15,952 nucleotides of DNA from an uncultured beta proteobacterium (GTDB lineage Bacteria; Pseudomonadota; Gammaproteobacteria; Burkholderiales; Burkholderiaceae): the NCBI GenBank assembly GCA_903938955.1, contig CAJAFJ010000004.1, forward strand, positions 1 through 15,952, written 5' to 3'. Position numbers and translations under genes: made by a program. The notes beneath the pieces are model-generated. The model worked only from the letters and a program-made list of their open reading frames with translations. It was not told the DNA's origin and searched no databases. Below are positions 1-7,806 of the stretch, piece after piece. Every line of letters starts with the position of its first letter. The stretch's first letter is position 1.

Positions 1-579
1 GACATCGCGATTACCACCGGACATCAGGCACGGCTGGCGCAGACCGATGCGCAGTACACCCCCCTTGTGACCTACAGCGCGGATTTTCGTGCGGTGGCGC
101 TGGTGGCGGACAGCAGTCCTTACAAGACGGTTAAAGACCTCAAAGGCAAACCCGTATTGGGTTTGTCACCCACATCGCTGGTCACGCTGTGGGGCCAGCA
201 TTGGTTAAAACAAAACGGCAGCCGTGAAACGCTGCGCTATGTCAGCGCCTCTGACAGTGTGGCTCGCCTCATTCTGGCGGGCGAGGCCGCCGCTGGTTTT
301 ACCTCATTGGCCAATTACCAGAACCTGTCGCGCGACATGCAGACGCAATTGCGTTTTCTGGTTATCAGTGATTCGCTGGCGGGCCGGGTCTACATGCTCA
401 ACAAACGTCATTTGGCGCGAAAGGACAAGATCGATGCCGCGTTGTGGGCTTTTGCTGACAGCGTGGAAGGCAAGACCTATTTTGAAAAATACAAGCTGGA
501 GGGTTACCGCAAACTCAAAGCCAAGGAGCTGGCGTTGATGGACCCCTATGCCCGTGAAGTTCGTCAAACATTGCAGTGA
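1..579 (+). CDS. PhnD-like periplasmic substrate-binding protein, 5' partial
   Basis: The reading frame is open from base 1 and ends at TGA 577-579, so the N-terminus and signal peptide lie outside the window. The visible 192 residues match the second half of PhnD/SsuA-type (phosphate/phosphite/phosphonate) binding proteins: an early DIAITTGHQ stretch, then 'YKTVKDLKGKPVLGLSP' typical of the lobe-crossing segment, 'LILAGEAAAGFTSLANYQ' where the family has its D/G-A-G-xxx pocket loop, and a C-terminal helix around 'DAALWAFADSVEGKTYFEKY'. Family members bind small oxyanion or organic ligands in the periplasm. No ABC permease or ATPase gene follows. A histidine kinase starts 24 bases downstream on the same strand, so a role as ligand sensor for that kinase is as plausible as transport. 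The ligand cannot be read from the sequence. Confidence 0.85.
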   Translation, partial: DIAITTGHQARLAQTDAQYTPLVTYSADFRAVALVADSSPYKTVKDLKGKPVLGLSPTSLVTLWGQHWLKQNGSRETLRYVSASDSVARLILAGEAAAGFTSLANYQNLSRDMQTQLRFLVISDSLAGRVYMLNKRHLARKDKIDAALWAFADSVEGKTYFEKYKLEGYRKLKAKELALMDPYAREVRQTLQ

Positions 580-603
580 CCCGCACCATCCTGAAGCCCT
601 GAA

Positions 604-2043
604 ATGATATTGCCGTTTCGCTCGGTTCGGTCCCGTTTGCTGCTGGCCGCGGTCGTGGTCGAGGCTGTGATGCTCTCGCTATTGGTTCACAACAGCCTGC
701 GTCTGATGAATGAGTACATGGTGGAGCAGGTGGAGTTGCATTCGCTCCAGATTGTTCCCATCCTGACCGCGGCGACGGTTGCGCCACTGGCTCAGCGCGA
801 CTACGCCACTGTGCAGTCGGTGCTGGATGAAAGCCTGAGCCCCAAAGGCGTGCAATATTTGGTGGTGGTCGACGCGCAAGGCAATCGGGTAGCTGGCAGT
901 GGCTGGCCTCATGAGAAAGCGCTGCCTGTCGCGGACAAAAATTTCGATCTGGCGCTGCAGACGGACAAGCCGGTTTACCACGTCAAAAAACCAATTCTGA
1001 TGTTTGGGCAACCTCTGGGGCATTTGTATTTTGGGCTGGATCTGTCGCATATTCTGGTGGCGCGCCAGGCGTTGATGATCCAGGGGGCCGGCATTGCCGT
1101 GATCGAACTGCTGCTGTCGTCCTTGCTGTTGACGGCGCTGGTGATGTGGATGACGCGCCATCTGGCGGACCTGACCCGGGCCAGCCGGGAGGTGGCGCAC
1201 GGCAACCTGACCCCGGCCCCGGTCCACGAAGGACCGGATGAGCTGGGCGAGCTGGGCACGGCGTTCAACGCCATGTCCCGCGCGGTGCATGACCGGGTCT
1301 CCGAGTTGATGCAAGCCAAAGAGGCAGCTGAAAACGCCAATCGGGCCAAGAGCGACTTTCTGGCCACGATGAGCCATGAAATTCGCACCCCGATGAACGG
1401 CATCCTCGGCATGACCGAGTTGACCCTGGACACTGAACTTGATGCCGAGCAGCGTGACTACCTGGGCATGGTGAAGTCGTCTGCCGATGACTTGCTCAAC
1501 ATCATCAACGACATTCTCGACTTCTCGAAACTGGAGTCCGGCAAGATGGCGCTGGAGCATGTGGCGTTTGATCTTCGCCCGCTGCTGGCCGTCACCACCA
1601 AAGTACTGGCCTTCAGGGCGGAGGAAAAGGGTCTGACATTGATCCTCGATGTTCAGGATGAGATTCCTGACCGGCTGGTCGGCGACCCTGGGCGACTGCG
1701 TCAAGTGCTGACTAATTTGATCGGCAATGCCATTAAATTTACCGAATCCGGCGACATTGCCGTGCGGGTCAAACTCAACACAAGCCAGGGCGATCGTGTC
1801 CATCTGGGGTTTGAAGTGCAAGACCATGGCATCGGCATCGCCACGGACAAACAGGCCCATATTTTCGACGCCTTTACGCAAGCCGACACCTCGATCACGC
1901 GCAAATATGGTGGCACCGGACTGGGCTTGGCTATATCGCGCCAAATGGTCGCCGCTATGGGTGGCCAGCTGAGCGTTCAAAGCACCGTGGGGCAGGGGAG
2001 TGTGTTCCGTTTTGATGTGCTTTTGACATCGGGGGCCACTTAG
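604..2043 (+). CDS. Membrane sensor histidine kinase (HAMP-HisKA-HATPase_c), no receiver
   Basis: 479 residues. The order is a first membrane helix at about residues 11-33, a periplasmic sensor region at about 34-155, a second helix at about 157-182, HAMP at about 183-235, a dimerisation/phosphoacceptor domain with SHEIRTP (phosphorylatable His258), and the ATP-binding domain. The N box has Asn375 in [12 protein letters not shown]1 is DHGIG from Asp407, and G2 is [10 protein letters not shown]. All catalytic boxes look intact, so an active kinase is expected. The HisKA subtype is the one usually found in hybrid kinases, yet the protein stops about 20 residues after the G2 region without a receiver. 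Its response regulator must be encoded elsewhere, perhaps upstream of the window. It lies 24 bases after the PhnD-like gene and is probably cotranscribed with it. Its TAG overlaps the convergent cytochrome gene. Start ATG 604 has only a weak ribosome site. Confidence 0.95.
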   Translation: MILPFRSVRSRLLLAAVVVEAVMLSLLVHNSLRLMNEYMVEQVELHSLQIVPILTAATVAPLAQRDYATVQSVLDESLSPKGVQYLVVVDAQGNRVAGSGWPHEKALPVADKNFDLALQTDKPVYHVKKPILMFGQPLGHLYFGLDLSHILVARQALMIQGAGIAVIELLLSSLLLTALVMWMTRHLADLTRASREVAHGNLTPAPVHEGPDELGELGTAFNAMSRAVHDRVSELMQAKEAAENANRAKSDFLATMSHEIRTPMNGILGMTELTLDTELDAEQRDYLGMVKSSADDLLNIINDILDFSKLESGKMALEHVAFDLRPLLAVTTKVLAFRAEEKGLTLILDVQDEIPDRLVGDPGRLRQVLTNLIGNAIKFTESGDIAVRVKLNTSQGDRVHLGFEVQDHGIGIATDKQAHIFDAFTQADTSITRKYGGTGLGLAISRQMVAAMGGQLSVQSTVGQGSVFRFDVLLTSGAT

Positions 2044-2567
2044 TCGGGTGGACGCCCCGGGCCCTGCGTGCCCTCGGCGCGCGCCGAGAGGTAGGCGTAG
2101 AGATCGGCAATATGGGCGTTGACGCGGGGCTCTTTTTGCCACGCAGGCATCGTCAGCATGTAGTGCTTGCGCTGCACGACCTCGTCAATCAAGTCTTCCC
2201 GTGCGGCGCTGTTGCTTGGCGTCACCGGAAGATTCCAGTCATAGCGCATGAGCACCAGACTCACAAATTGGCGCACGCCCATGTTGTGCACTTTGGGTAG
2301 CAGGTCGGGGCCACCCACCGTGCCGGTCGCCGCCGGTCCGTGACAGCCCGCACACCGGTCCTGAAAAACGCGCCAGCCGGTATAGATCGAGCCGGGCGGC
2401 TTGGCGGTCCGCTTCAGTTCCTGCGAGGCTTGCCGGTTCTGCACCTCCACCACGCATCCCGTCAGCAACAGGGTCGACACGAACGCCGCGCCGTAGACCA
2501 AACTGCGTGGTCTTGCCGTCATGCGCGCGACGGGCCTGTTGTGCGCCAAGCTTGAAAACGTTGTCAT
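2040..2567 (-). CDS. Small c-type cytochrome lipoprotein
   Basis: 175 residues from ATG 2567. This start is preferred because an AAAGG ribosome site (2576-2580) lies 8 bases upstream. The frame is open to GTG 2576, and an internal ATG at 2522 would also leave a complete signal peptide. The hydrophobic segment [12 protein letters not shown] ends in a lipobox (LTG-Cys38), which predicts an outer- or inner-membrane-anchored lipoprotein facing the periplasm. A single haem-binding CAGCH sits at residues 72-76, and Met140 in 'LTMPAW' is the likely sixth haem ligand, giving a class I mono-haem fold. It probably shuttles electrons in the periplasm, but the partner is unknown because no oxidase or dehydrogenase gene is next to it. 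The stop TAA (2040-2042) overlaps the convergent kinase stop. The 'GGPDL' and 'MPAW' segments fit the general cytochrome c family. Confidence 0.88.
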   Translation of the reverse strand: MTTFSSLAHNRPVARMTARPRSLVYGAAFVSTLLLTGCVVEVQNRQASQELKRTAKPPGSIYTGWRVFQDRCAGCHGPAATGTVGGPDLLPKVHNMGVRQFVSLVLMRYDWNLPVTPSNSAAREDLIDEVVQRKHYMLTMPAWQKEPRVNAHIADLYAYLSARAEGTQGPGRPPD

Positions 2568-2954
2568 GGTCATCACCTTTCATTTTTCGCTTATTACGGG
2601 CTTTGATGTGGCGCCGTGGATGGGTTGGCGACCCGGTTCGCACGATGTGGACTGGGCTTGATTCTGGCCCGCCGGTGCCGCCCGTGCTTTGTGAAAGATC
2701 AGTGCCGACCTCGCTTTATTTGGCAGTACTTGGTTTCAACGTATGGTTTTGCGCTGGCAAGGCCTGCCGCGCTGTGAACATGACTGCATTAAAATACGCC
2801 ATTTTTTCGTTCATGGGCTCGGCCTGTTTCCCATTCGACGATGGGCGTGTCTGGCGCAAGCCGCTTCATGGGCTGACCTCTGCACCGCCTGACGATTTTT
2901 CGCGTTCAGGACGACACCCCCAACAACACGCTCACATCAGAAAAAGAAGCGATC
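2568..2954. other. Divergent intergenic region between cytochrome and GGDEF-EAL genes
   Basis: 387 bases between divergent starts. Plus-strand open frames here give low-complexity translations and are not convincing genes. The region is locally richer in A/T than its surroundings, with TTAAAAT at 2789-2795 as a possible -10 element but no good -35 at standard spacing. A small imperfect inverted repeat (CCTGA ... TCAGG, 2888-2910) sits about 45 bases before the GGDEF-EAL start. Promoters for both flanking genes should lie here, but I cannot place them with confidence, and I recognise no known riboswitch. Confidence 0.4.
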
Positions 2955-5825
2955 ATGGAACATTATTTGCACCCCAGTCACCGTCCGGCCATGCGCGAGG
3001 TCACCACGGTGCTGGCCTTGCTCGTGCTGGGTCTGCTGCTCGCCTGGGCACTGCCCCTGACCGATAACGCCCCGGCCATTGCGGGCTACTTGCCCTTGCA
3101 TAGCCTGCTGGAGACGGTTTCTATCGTCATTGCCATGATGGTGTTTGTTGTGGGGTGGAACGATTACCAGCATAAGGCCAGCGTCAATCTGGTGCCGCTC
3201 GCCAGTGTGTTTTTGGGCGTGGCCTGTCTGGATTTTTCACATATTTTTGCCTTCCCGGGCATGCCCGACTATGCAACGCCCAACGGGCCGGACAAGTCCA
3301 TTTACTTTTGGCTGGCGGCACGCTCAATGGCCGCCCTTGGGATGCTGGCGTTTGTGACCTTCGCATGGCGCCAGCAGTCGCGCGTTGCCACACGCTATAC
3401 GCTGCTCGTTGCCGTGCTCGGTATGGTGGGCGTGTTGCACTGGGTATTTCTGTTTCAAGTGGACTCCACCCAAGGCTTGCTCCTGATGCCGGGCGTGGGG
3501 CTTACCCCGCTCAAGCAATACCTCGAATACAGCATCATCGCCCTCAATGTCGCGGCCGCGGTCATCCTGTGGCGACGCATGCGCACGCCGCAATCGTTCA
3601 ATGCGGTCTTGCTGTTTGGTGCAGTCTGCACAATGGCCTTGAGCGAGGTCTATTTCACGCTGTATGCGCAGGCCACCGATGTGTTCAATTTGCTCGGTCA
3701 CATTTACAAGCTCATCTCCTATCTGTTCATCTACCGGGTGCTGGTTGCGGCCACCATTGAACAACCGTACCGCGAATTAAGTGAATTGCAAAGTGCGCAG
3801 CAAGGCATGCTCGATGCCATCCCCGACTTGTTGTTTGAAGTCGATCTGAGTGGTCGGATTGACAACTACCACTCCCCCCGAAACGATTTGCTGGCCGCAC
3901 CCCCCGAGGTCTTCATTGGCAAGCTGTTCTCTGAAATTCTTCCACCTGAAGCGTCACAGATTTGCCTGTCGGCCCTGCAAGAAGCCGCCCAAAATGGTTG
4001 GTCTACCGGAAAAATCTACAGCCTGAACTTGCCACAAGGGGAGTGCTGGTTTGAACTGTCCATCGCCCCCATCCCCCAACGCAAGCACCACGAGCAGCGC
4101 TTTATCGTGCTGTCCCGGGACATCACCGAACGCAAGCAAGGCGAAGAAGCCATGCGCATCGCGGCCACGGCTTTTGAATCGCAGCAAGGTATGGCCATCA
4201 CCGATGCACAGCAAAAAATTCTGCGCGTCAACAAAGCGTTCACCGAAATTACCGGCTATTCGGCACAGGAAGCGGTGGGCCAAACGCCACGGCTGCTCAG
4301 TTCAGGCCGTCACGACGCAGCCTTTTATTCGGTGCTGTGGAACCACATCGCCACAACTGGCGCCTGGCAAGGTGAAATTTGGAACCGACGAAAAAATGGC
4401 GAGGTCTATCCCGAATGGCTGTCGATTACGGCCGTGAAAGACGAGGCCGGCTTGCCCACCCATTACGTGGCCGCCTTCAGTGACACCTCCATGCACAAGC
4501 TGGCAGAGGAGCAGATTCAAAGCTTGGCTTTCTCCGACTTTTTAACCGGTTTGCCCAACCGTCGGCACTTGGTGGTCCGTCTGCAACAAGCGTTGCAGAC
4601 CAGTGAGGCGCAGCACCGCCAAGGTGCGTTGCTGCTGGTGGACCTGGATGACTTCAAGACGCTCAATGATGCCCTTGGCCATGACCAGGGCGACATCTTG
4701 CTGCAACAAGTCGCCAAGCGACTGAATAGCTGCGTGCGCGAATGCGACACCGTGGCCCGTATTGGCGGTGATGGGTTCGCCGTGCTGCTGGAGCAGCTCA
4801 ACCACAACCCCGACGAGGCGGCGACACAGGCCGAACATGTGGCGGGAAAAATCCTTGTCACCTTGAACCAGGCCTACCCTTTTGGCGGCGCCCAGCATCA
4901 CAGTACCGCCAGCATCGGCATCACGCTGTTTGACGGTGCAAAGCCCGAAGGCGTTGATGAGTATTTGCGGCGTGCCGAGTTGGCCATGTACCAAGCCAAG
5001 GTCGATGACCGCAACACGCTGCGCTTTTTTGAGCCGCAGATGCAGGCCGTGGCCAGTAAGCGGGTGTCACTGGAAGCCGGTTTGCGCGACGCCATCCTGA
5101 AAAACCAGTTTCTTCTGCACTACCAGGCGCAGGTGACGGACCAACGCCAGATCATCGGCGTGGAAGCGCTGGTGCGCTGGCAGCACCCGGAGCGCGGCAT
5201 GGTGTCGCCGGCTGAATTCATCCCTGTGGCAGAAGAAACCGGCTTGATCCTGCCGCTGGGCAGTTGGGTCATGGAAACCGCCTGCACGCAATTGGCGCAA
5301 TGGGCCAGCCAGCCCGCCATGGCGCACCTGACCATCGCTGTGAATGTCAGCGCGCGACAATTTCACCAAGGTGATTTTGTGGAGCAGGTGCTGGCGGTGC
5401 TGGCGCGCACCGGCGCCAGGGCGGATCGGCTCAAGCTGGAACTCACCGAGAGCTTGCTGGTCAGCAGCATCGAAAGCGTCATTGCCAAGATGAACGTACT
5501 GAAAGAAAAAGGAGTGGGCTTCTCGCTGGACGACTTCGGCACCGGTTATTCATCGCTGTCGTATTTGAAGCGTTTGCCGCTGGACCAACTCAAGATCGAC
5601 CAGGGCTTTGTGCGCGACATTCTGGTTGACCCGAACGACGCCGCGATTGCCAAAATGGTGATTGCCCTAGCCGATAGCATGGGCCTGGCCGTGATTGCCG
5701 AAGGCGTTGAAACCGAGGCGCAATCCGAGTTTCTCGCAGATCTGGGCTGCCACGTCTACCAAGGTTATCTGTTCAGCCGACCGCTGCCGATTCAGGCATT
5801 CGAGGCATTTATCGCTCAACGTTGA
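2955..5825 (+). CDS. MASE3-PAS-PAS-GGDEF-EAL c-di-GMP signalling protein with degenerate GGDGF
   Basis: 956 residues. Residues about 15-275 form a multi-helix membrane sensor with hallmarks of MASE3: 'PLHSLLETVSIVIAMMVF', 'CLDFSHIFAFPGMP' and 'IYFWLAARSMAA'. PAS domains follow at about 278-395 and 396-515. The GGDEF domain (about 530-690) carries GGDGF at 604-608, so the usual fourth-position Glu is replaced by Gly. An RxxD inhibitory site (RECD, 595-598) is kept. The EAL domain (about 705-950) has EALVRW at 737, NVSARQF, ELTES, LDDFGTGYSSLSYL, LKID, EGVE and QGY, which are all the metal- and substrate-binding positions I would expect. The likely activity is c-di-GMP phosphodiesterase at the inner membrane, with the GGDEF domain acting as a GTP/c-di-GMP regulatory module. 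Start ATG 2955 has a purine-rich stretch (AAAAAGAAG) ahead. It appears monocistronic. Confidence 0.95.
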   Translation: MEHYLHPSHRPAMREVTTVLALLVLGLLLAWALPLTDNAPAIAGYLPLHSLLETVSIVIAMMVFVVGWNDYQHKASVNLVPLASVFLGVACLDFSHIFAFPGMPDYATPNGPDKSIYFWLAARSMAALGMLAFVTFAWRQQSRVATRYTLLVAVLGMVGVLHWVFLFQVDSTQGLLLMPGVGLTPLKQYLEYSIIALNVAAAVILWRRMRTPQSFNAVLLFGAVCTMALSEVYFTLYAQATDVFNLLGHIYKLISYLFIYRVLVAATIEQPYRELSELQSAQQGMLDAIPDLLFEVDLSGRIDNYHSPRNDLLAAPPEVFIGKLFSEILPPEASQICLSALQEAAQNGWSTGKIYSLNLPQGECWFELSIAPIPQRKHHEQRFIVLSRDITERKQGEEAMRIAATAFESQQGMAITDAQQKILRVNKAFTEITGYSAQEAVGQTPRLLSSGRHDAAFYSVLWNHIATTGAWQGEIWNRRKNGEVYPEWLSITAVKDEAGLPTHYVAAFSDTSMHKLAEEQIQSLAFSDFLTGLPNRRHLVVRLQQALQTSEAQHRQGALLLVDLDDFKTLNDALGHDQGDILLQQVAKRLNSCVRECDTVARIGGDGFAVLLEQLNHNPDEAATQAEHVAGKILVTLNQAYPFGGAQHHSTASIGITLFDGAKPEGVDEYLRRAELAMYQAKVDDRNTLRFFEPQMQAVASKRVSLEAGLRDAILKNQFLLHYQAQVTDQRQIIGVEALVRWQHPERGMVSPAEFIPVAEETGLILPLGSWVMETACTQLAQWASQPAMAHLTIAVNVSARQFHQGDFVEQVLAVLARTGARADRLKLELTESLLVSSIESVIAKMNVLKEKGVGFSLDDFGTGYSSLSYLKRLPLDQLKIDQGFVRDILVDPNDAAIAKMVIALADSMGLAVIAEGVETEAQSEFLADLGCHVYQGYLFSRPLPIQAFEAFIAQR

Positions 5826-5860
5826 AATGGCGATCGGCGCACCGCGGTCAACCTGCAGGT

Positions 5861-5876
5861 GCTGAAATGTCTCAGC
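5861..5876. terminator. Weak hairpin between convergent genes
   Basis: GCTGA and TCAGC form a perfect 5-bp stem around a 6-base loop, in the 63-base gap between the stop of the GGDEF-EAL gene and the stop of the minus-strand HTH gene. There is no T-run on either side, so any intrinsic terminator activity would be weak. Position is the main argument. Confidence 0.3.
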
Positions 5877-5888
5877 TTGCCACGCCGT

Positions 5889-6224
5889 TCAACGCAAGGC
5901 CTTGGCTTCACTTTCGGCCGGGATGGGCTGCTCCAGCCCGTCGTCTGCGTGATCCATCGTGACCGAGTTTTTCTGGACGAGAGCTAGCGCCGGGTGCTGC
6001 TCCGTCAGTAACTGGAACAGGGTAAATATGGGGGCGGGCATGGTGCGCACGTCACTGCTGCTCTCCAAGGCCTGCCAGGTGCGCGACTGCAGGCCACCCC
6101 GGCTGCCAGCTTGCACCGGGTAACCCATCAATTCTGCCGCCTCGACCTGGCTCAGTCCGGCGGCCAATCGGGCCACTTTGAGTTCATCGCCGCTTGGAGA
6201 ATGCATTGCAACGCGCATGATCAT
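5889..6224 (-). CDS. Xre-type helix-turn-helix protein with an insertion before the recognition helix
   Basis: 111 residues from ATG 6224; ATG 6218 and ATG 6206 are alternative starts, and none has a clear ribosome site. Residues about 12-55 read as an Xre-like DNA-binding motif: 'ELKVARLAAGLSQVEAAELMG' provides the first two helices and 'SRTWQALE' (47-54) the recognition helix. Between them lie 12 residues (YPVQAGSRGGLQ, 35-46) where the ordinary 'LSQxEAAxLxGVSxRTWQxWE' family has two or three. After the HTH, 'MPAPIFTLFQLLTEQHP' matches the helix that normally follows. The C-terminal 35 residues are acidic and unstructured-looking. It is most likely a small transcriptional regulator of unknown target, possibly acting on the divergent LLM gene across an 84-base gap. 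Confidence 0.72.
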   Translation of the reverse strand: MIMRVAMHSPSGDELKVARLAAGLSQVEAAELMGYPVQAGSRGGLQSRTWQALESSSDVRTMPAPIFTLFQLLTEQHPALALVQKNSVTMDHADDGLEQPIPAESEAKALR

Positions 6225-6308
6225 GGATTTATTTTGTGGAAATTAAAGCGTTAATGGTACGGCCCATTTCATCCCTGCAGTCAGCAGAAAAAAGATCGAC
6301 CGACGACA

Positions 6309-7316
6309 ATGCGGGCTATGAAAAAACTGCACAACACGGCCTTCTCTTTTCTCGATCTGGTCGCGATCCGGGAGGGCGGCAGCGTTGCCGAGGCATTGGC
6401 TATCGCCTTGCGCACGGCCCAGGCCGCCGACGCGCTGGGGTTTACCCGTTACTGGCTGGCCGAGCATCACAACATGCCAGGTATTGCGAGCTCTGCCACG
6501 GCCGTTCTGGTCGGGCATATCGCGGGTGGCACACAGAAAATTCGGGTCGGTTCCGGCGGCATCATGCTGCCAAATCACGCCCCGCTGGTCGTAGCGGAAG
6601 CCTTTGGCACGCTGGCGGAGCTTTATCCTCATCGCATTGACCTGGGCCTCGGGCGCGCACCCGGCACCGATGCCCATACCATGCGCGCGCTGCGGCGCAA
6701 CCGGGTCGAAACCGAAGACGACTTTCCGCGTGAAGTGGCGGAACTCCAGCAACTGTTAGGCCCAGCCCAGCCCGGCCAGCGGGTGATTGCTACCCCGGGT
6801 GCGGGTACCCACGTGCCGATCTGGCTGCTCGGGTCCAGTTTGTTCTCTGCCGCGCTGGCCGCAGAGCGCGGGCTGCCCTATGCTTTTGCCGCCCATTTCG
6901 CACCCCGGTTGCTGATGCAGGCGCTGGAGGTGTATCGCAATAACTTCAAACCCTCGGCCAGTTTGGCCAAGCCTTATGTGATCGTTGGCATTCCCTTCAT
7001 TGGGGCAAGCACCGATGCCAAAGCCGAGTACCTGGCCAGTAGCACCTACCAGCGCGTGTTGGGCATTCTGACGGGCGACCGCAAACGATTGCAGCCGCCA
7101 GTAGCTAACTTTATGCCCGGATTGCACCCGCAGGAGCGGGCTGGCATTGCTGACTTTCTGGGCGCGGCCGTGATCGGTGGACCCGACACGGTGCGCACTG
7201 GCTTGGATGCCCTGGCGCAAGCAACGCAGGCCGATGAGTTCATGCTGGTGTGCGATATCTTTGACCCTTCGCTGCGCGTGCGCTCGCTGGAAATTGCCGC
7301 CGCCGCCTTCGCTTGA
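6309..7316 (+). CDS. Luciferase-like (LLM class) flavin-dependent oxidoreductase, YhbW-type
   Basis: 335 residues. The protein is a bacterial-luciferase-like TIM-barrel protein closest in sequence features to the YhbW/alkanal-monooxygenase-like group: '[19 protein letters not shown]', '[26 protein letters not shown]', '[20 protein letters not shown]' and '[14 protein letters not shown]'-type motifs ('[14 protein letters not shown]' here). Such proteins use reduced FMN, and YhbW itself has no firmly known substrate. Its length is normal for the family and it is expected in the cytoplasm. ATG 6309 is used; ATG 6318 (MKKLHNT) is equally possible, since neither has a clear ribosome site. One base separates its TGA from the ATG of the following TfoX-domain gene, so the two are cotranscribed. 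Confidence 0.92.
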   Translation: MRAMKKLHNTAFSFLDLVAIREGGSVAEALAIALRTAQAADALGFTRYWLAEHHNMPGIASSATAVLVGHIAGGTQKIRVGSGGIMLPNHAPLVVAEAFGTLAELYPHRIDLGLGRAPGTDAHTMRALRRNRVETEDDFPREVAELQQLLGPAQPGQRVIATPGAGTHVPIWLLGSSLFSAALAAERGLPYAFAAHFAPRLLMQALEVYRNNFKPSASLAKPYVIVGIPFIGASTDAKAEYLASSTYQRVLGILTGDRKRLQPPVANFMPGLHPQERAGIADFLGAAVIGGPDTVRTGLDALAQATQADEFMLVCDIFDPSLRVRSLEIAAAAFA

Positions 7317-7317
7317 C

Positions 7318-7704
7318 ATGGCGACACCTCCCAACGACTTTGCCCTTTACTGCTGCGACTTGTTGTCTGCCGTCGGCCCCTGCGTGGCTCGCCGCATGTT
7401 TGGTGGCTACGGCATCAGCACGGACGGCTTGACGCTGGCTATCCTGGCGGATTTAGGGGCGGGCGAAAAGCTCTGGCTCAAGGCCGATGAGGCGTCGCGT
7501 TCGGCCTTTGAGGCGGCGGGCTGCCAACAGTTTGTCTACCTGGCCAAAGGCAAGTCCATGCGCATGAACTATTACAGTGCCCCTGAAGACGCCATGGAGT
7601 CGCCCCAGTTGATGAGTGCCTGGGCTCGGCTGGCGCTGGAGGCTGCGCTCAAGGCACGCCAGAGCAAACCAGTGGCCCGCCGTTTGAGCAAGAAAAAATC
7701 CTGA
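7318..7704 (+). CDS. TfoX N-terminal-domain protein
   Basis: 128 residues from ATG 7318, one base after the LLM stop. The TfoX N-terminal fold is recognised from 'RRMFGGYGI' at residues 25-33, 'LAILADLGAGEKLWLKAD' and 'SMRMNYYSAPED', followed by a basic tail (KPVARRLSKKKS). Full-length TfoX/Sxy proteins regulate competence and have an additional C-terminal domain, which is absent here. Stand-alone N-terminal-domain proteins are common in proteobacteria and their role is not settled. Translational coupling to the oxidoreductase is likely. The same frame is open upstream inside the LLM gene, but that extension is a shadow of the LLM coding sequence. Confidence 0.88.
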   Translation: MATPPNDFALYCCDLLSAVGPCVARRMFGGYGISTDGLTLAILADLGAGEKLWLKADEASRSAFEAAGCQQFVYLAKGKSMRMNYYSAPEDAMESPQLMSAWARLALEAALKARQSKPVARRLSKKKS

Positions 7705-7726
7705 GCCTTTACCGCGGGACCACGCG

Positions 7727-7779
7727 CCCCAAGTGGGGATGCACCGGTCATCCCGGTGATTCTGTCCCGTGATGGGGAC
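7727..7779. terminator. Three consecutive GC hairpins between convergent genes
   Basis: The 102-base gap between the TfoX-domain gene and the converging MFS gene contains three short stem-loops in a row: CCCC-AAGT-GGGG (7727-7738), CACCGG-TCATC-CCGGTG (7742-7758, perfect 6-bp stem) and GTCCC-GTGATG-GGGAC (7764-7779, perfect 5-bp stem). There is no T-tract on either strand, so these are not textbook intrinsic terminators. Their placement suggests transcription termination or 3'-end protection for both genes. Confidence 0.45.
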
Positions 7780-7806
7780 GTGGCAGGTTAGTTTCGTTGA
7801 TCATGT

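Noticed and set aside
679..2142. Long 487-codon minus-strand open frame opposite the histidine kinase
   Set aside because: It lies antisense to a kinase with every catalytic box intact, and its translation is His/Gln/Arg-rich without motifs, as expected from the shadow of a GC-rich gene.
2507..3067. 186-codon plus-strand frame spanning the cytochrome start and the GGDEF-EAL start
   Set aside because: It overlaps two well-supported genes, has no ribosome site, and its translation has no recognisable domain or plausible composition.
6225..6308. A/T-rich stretch between the HTH gene and the LLM gene as a definite divergent promoter or operator
   Set aside because: TTGTGG and TTAATG-like hexamers exist, but spacing and match are poor and no clear inverted-repeat operator is visible, so it is not called.
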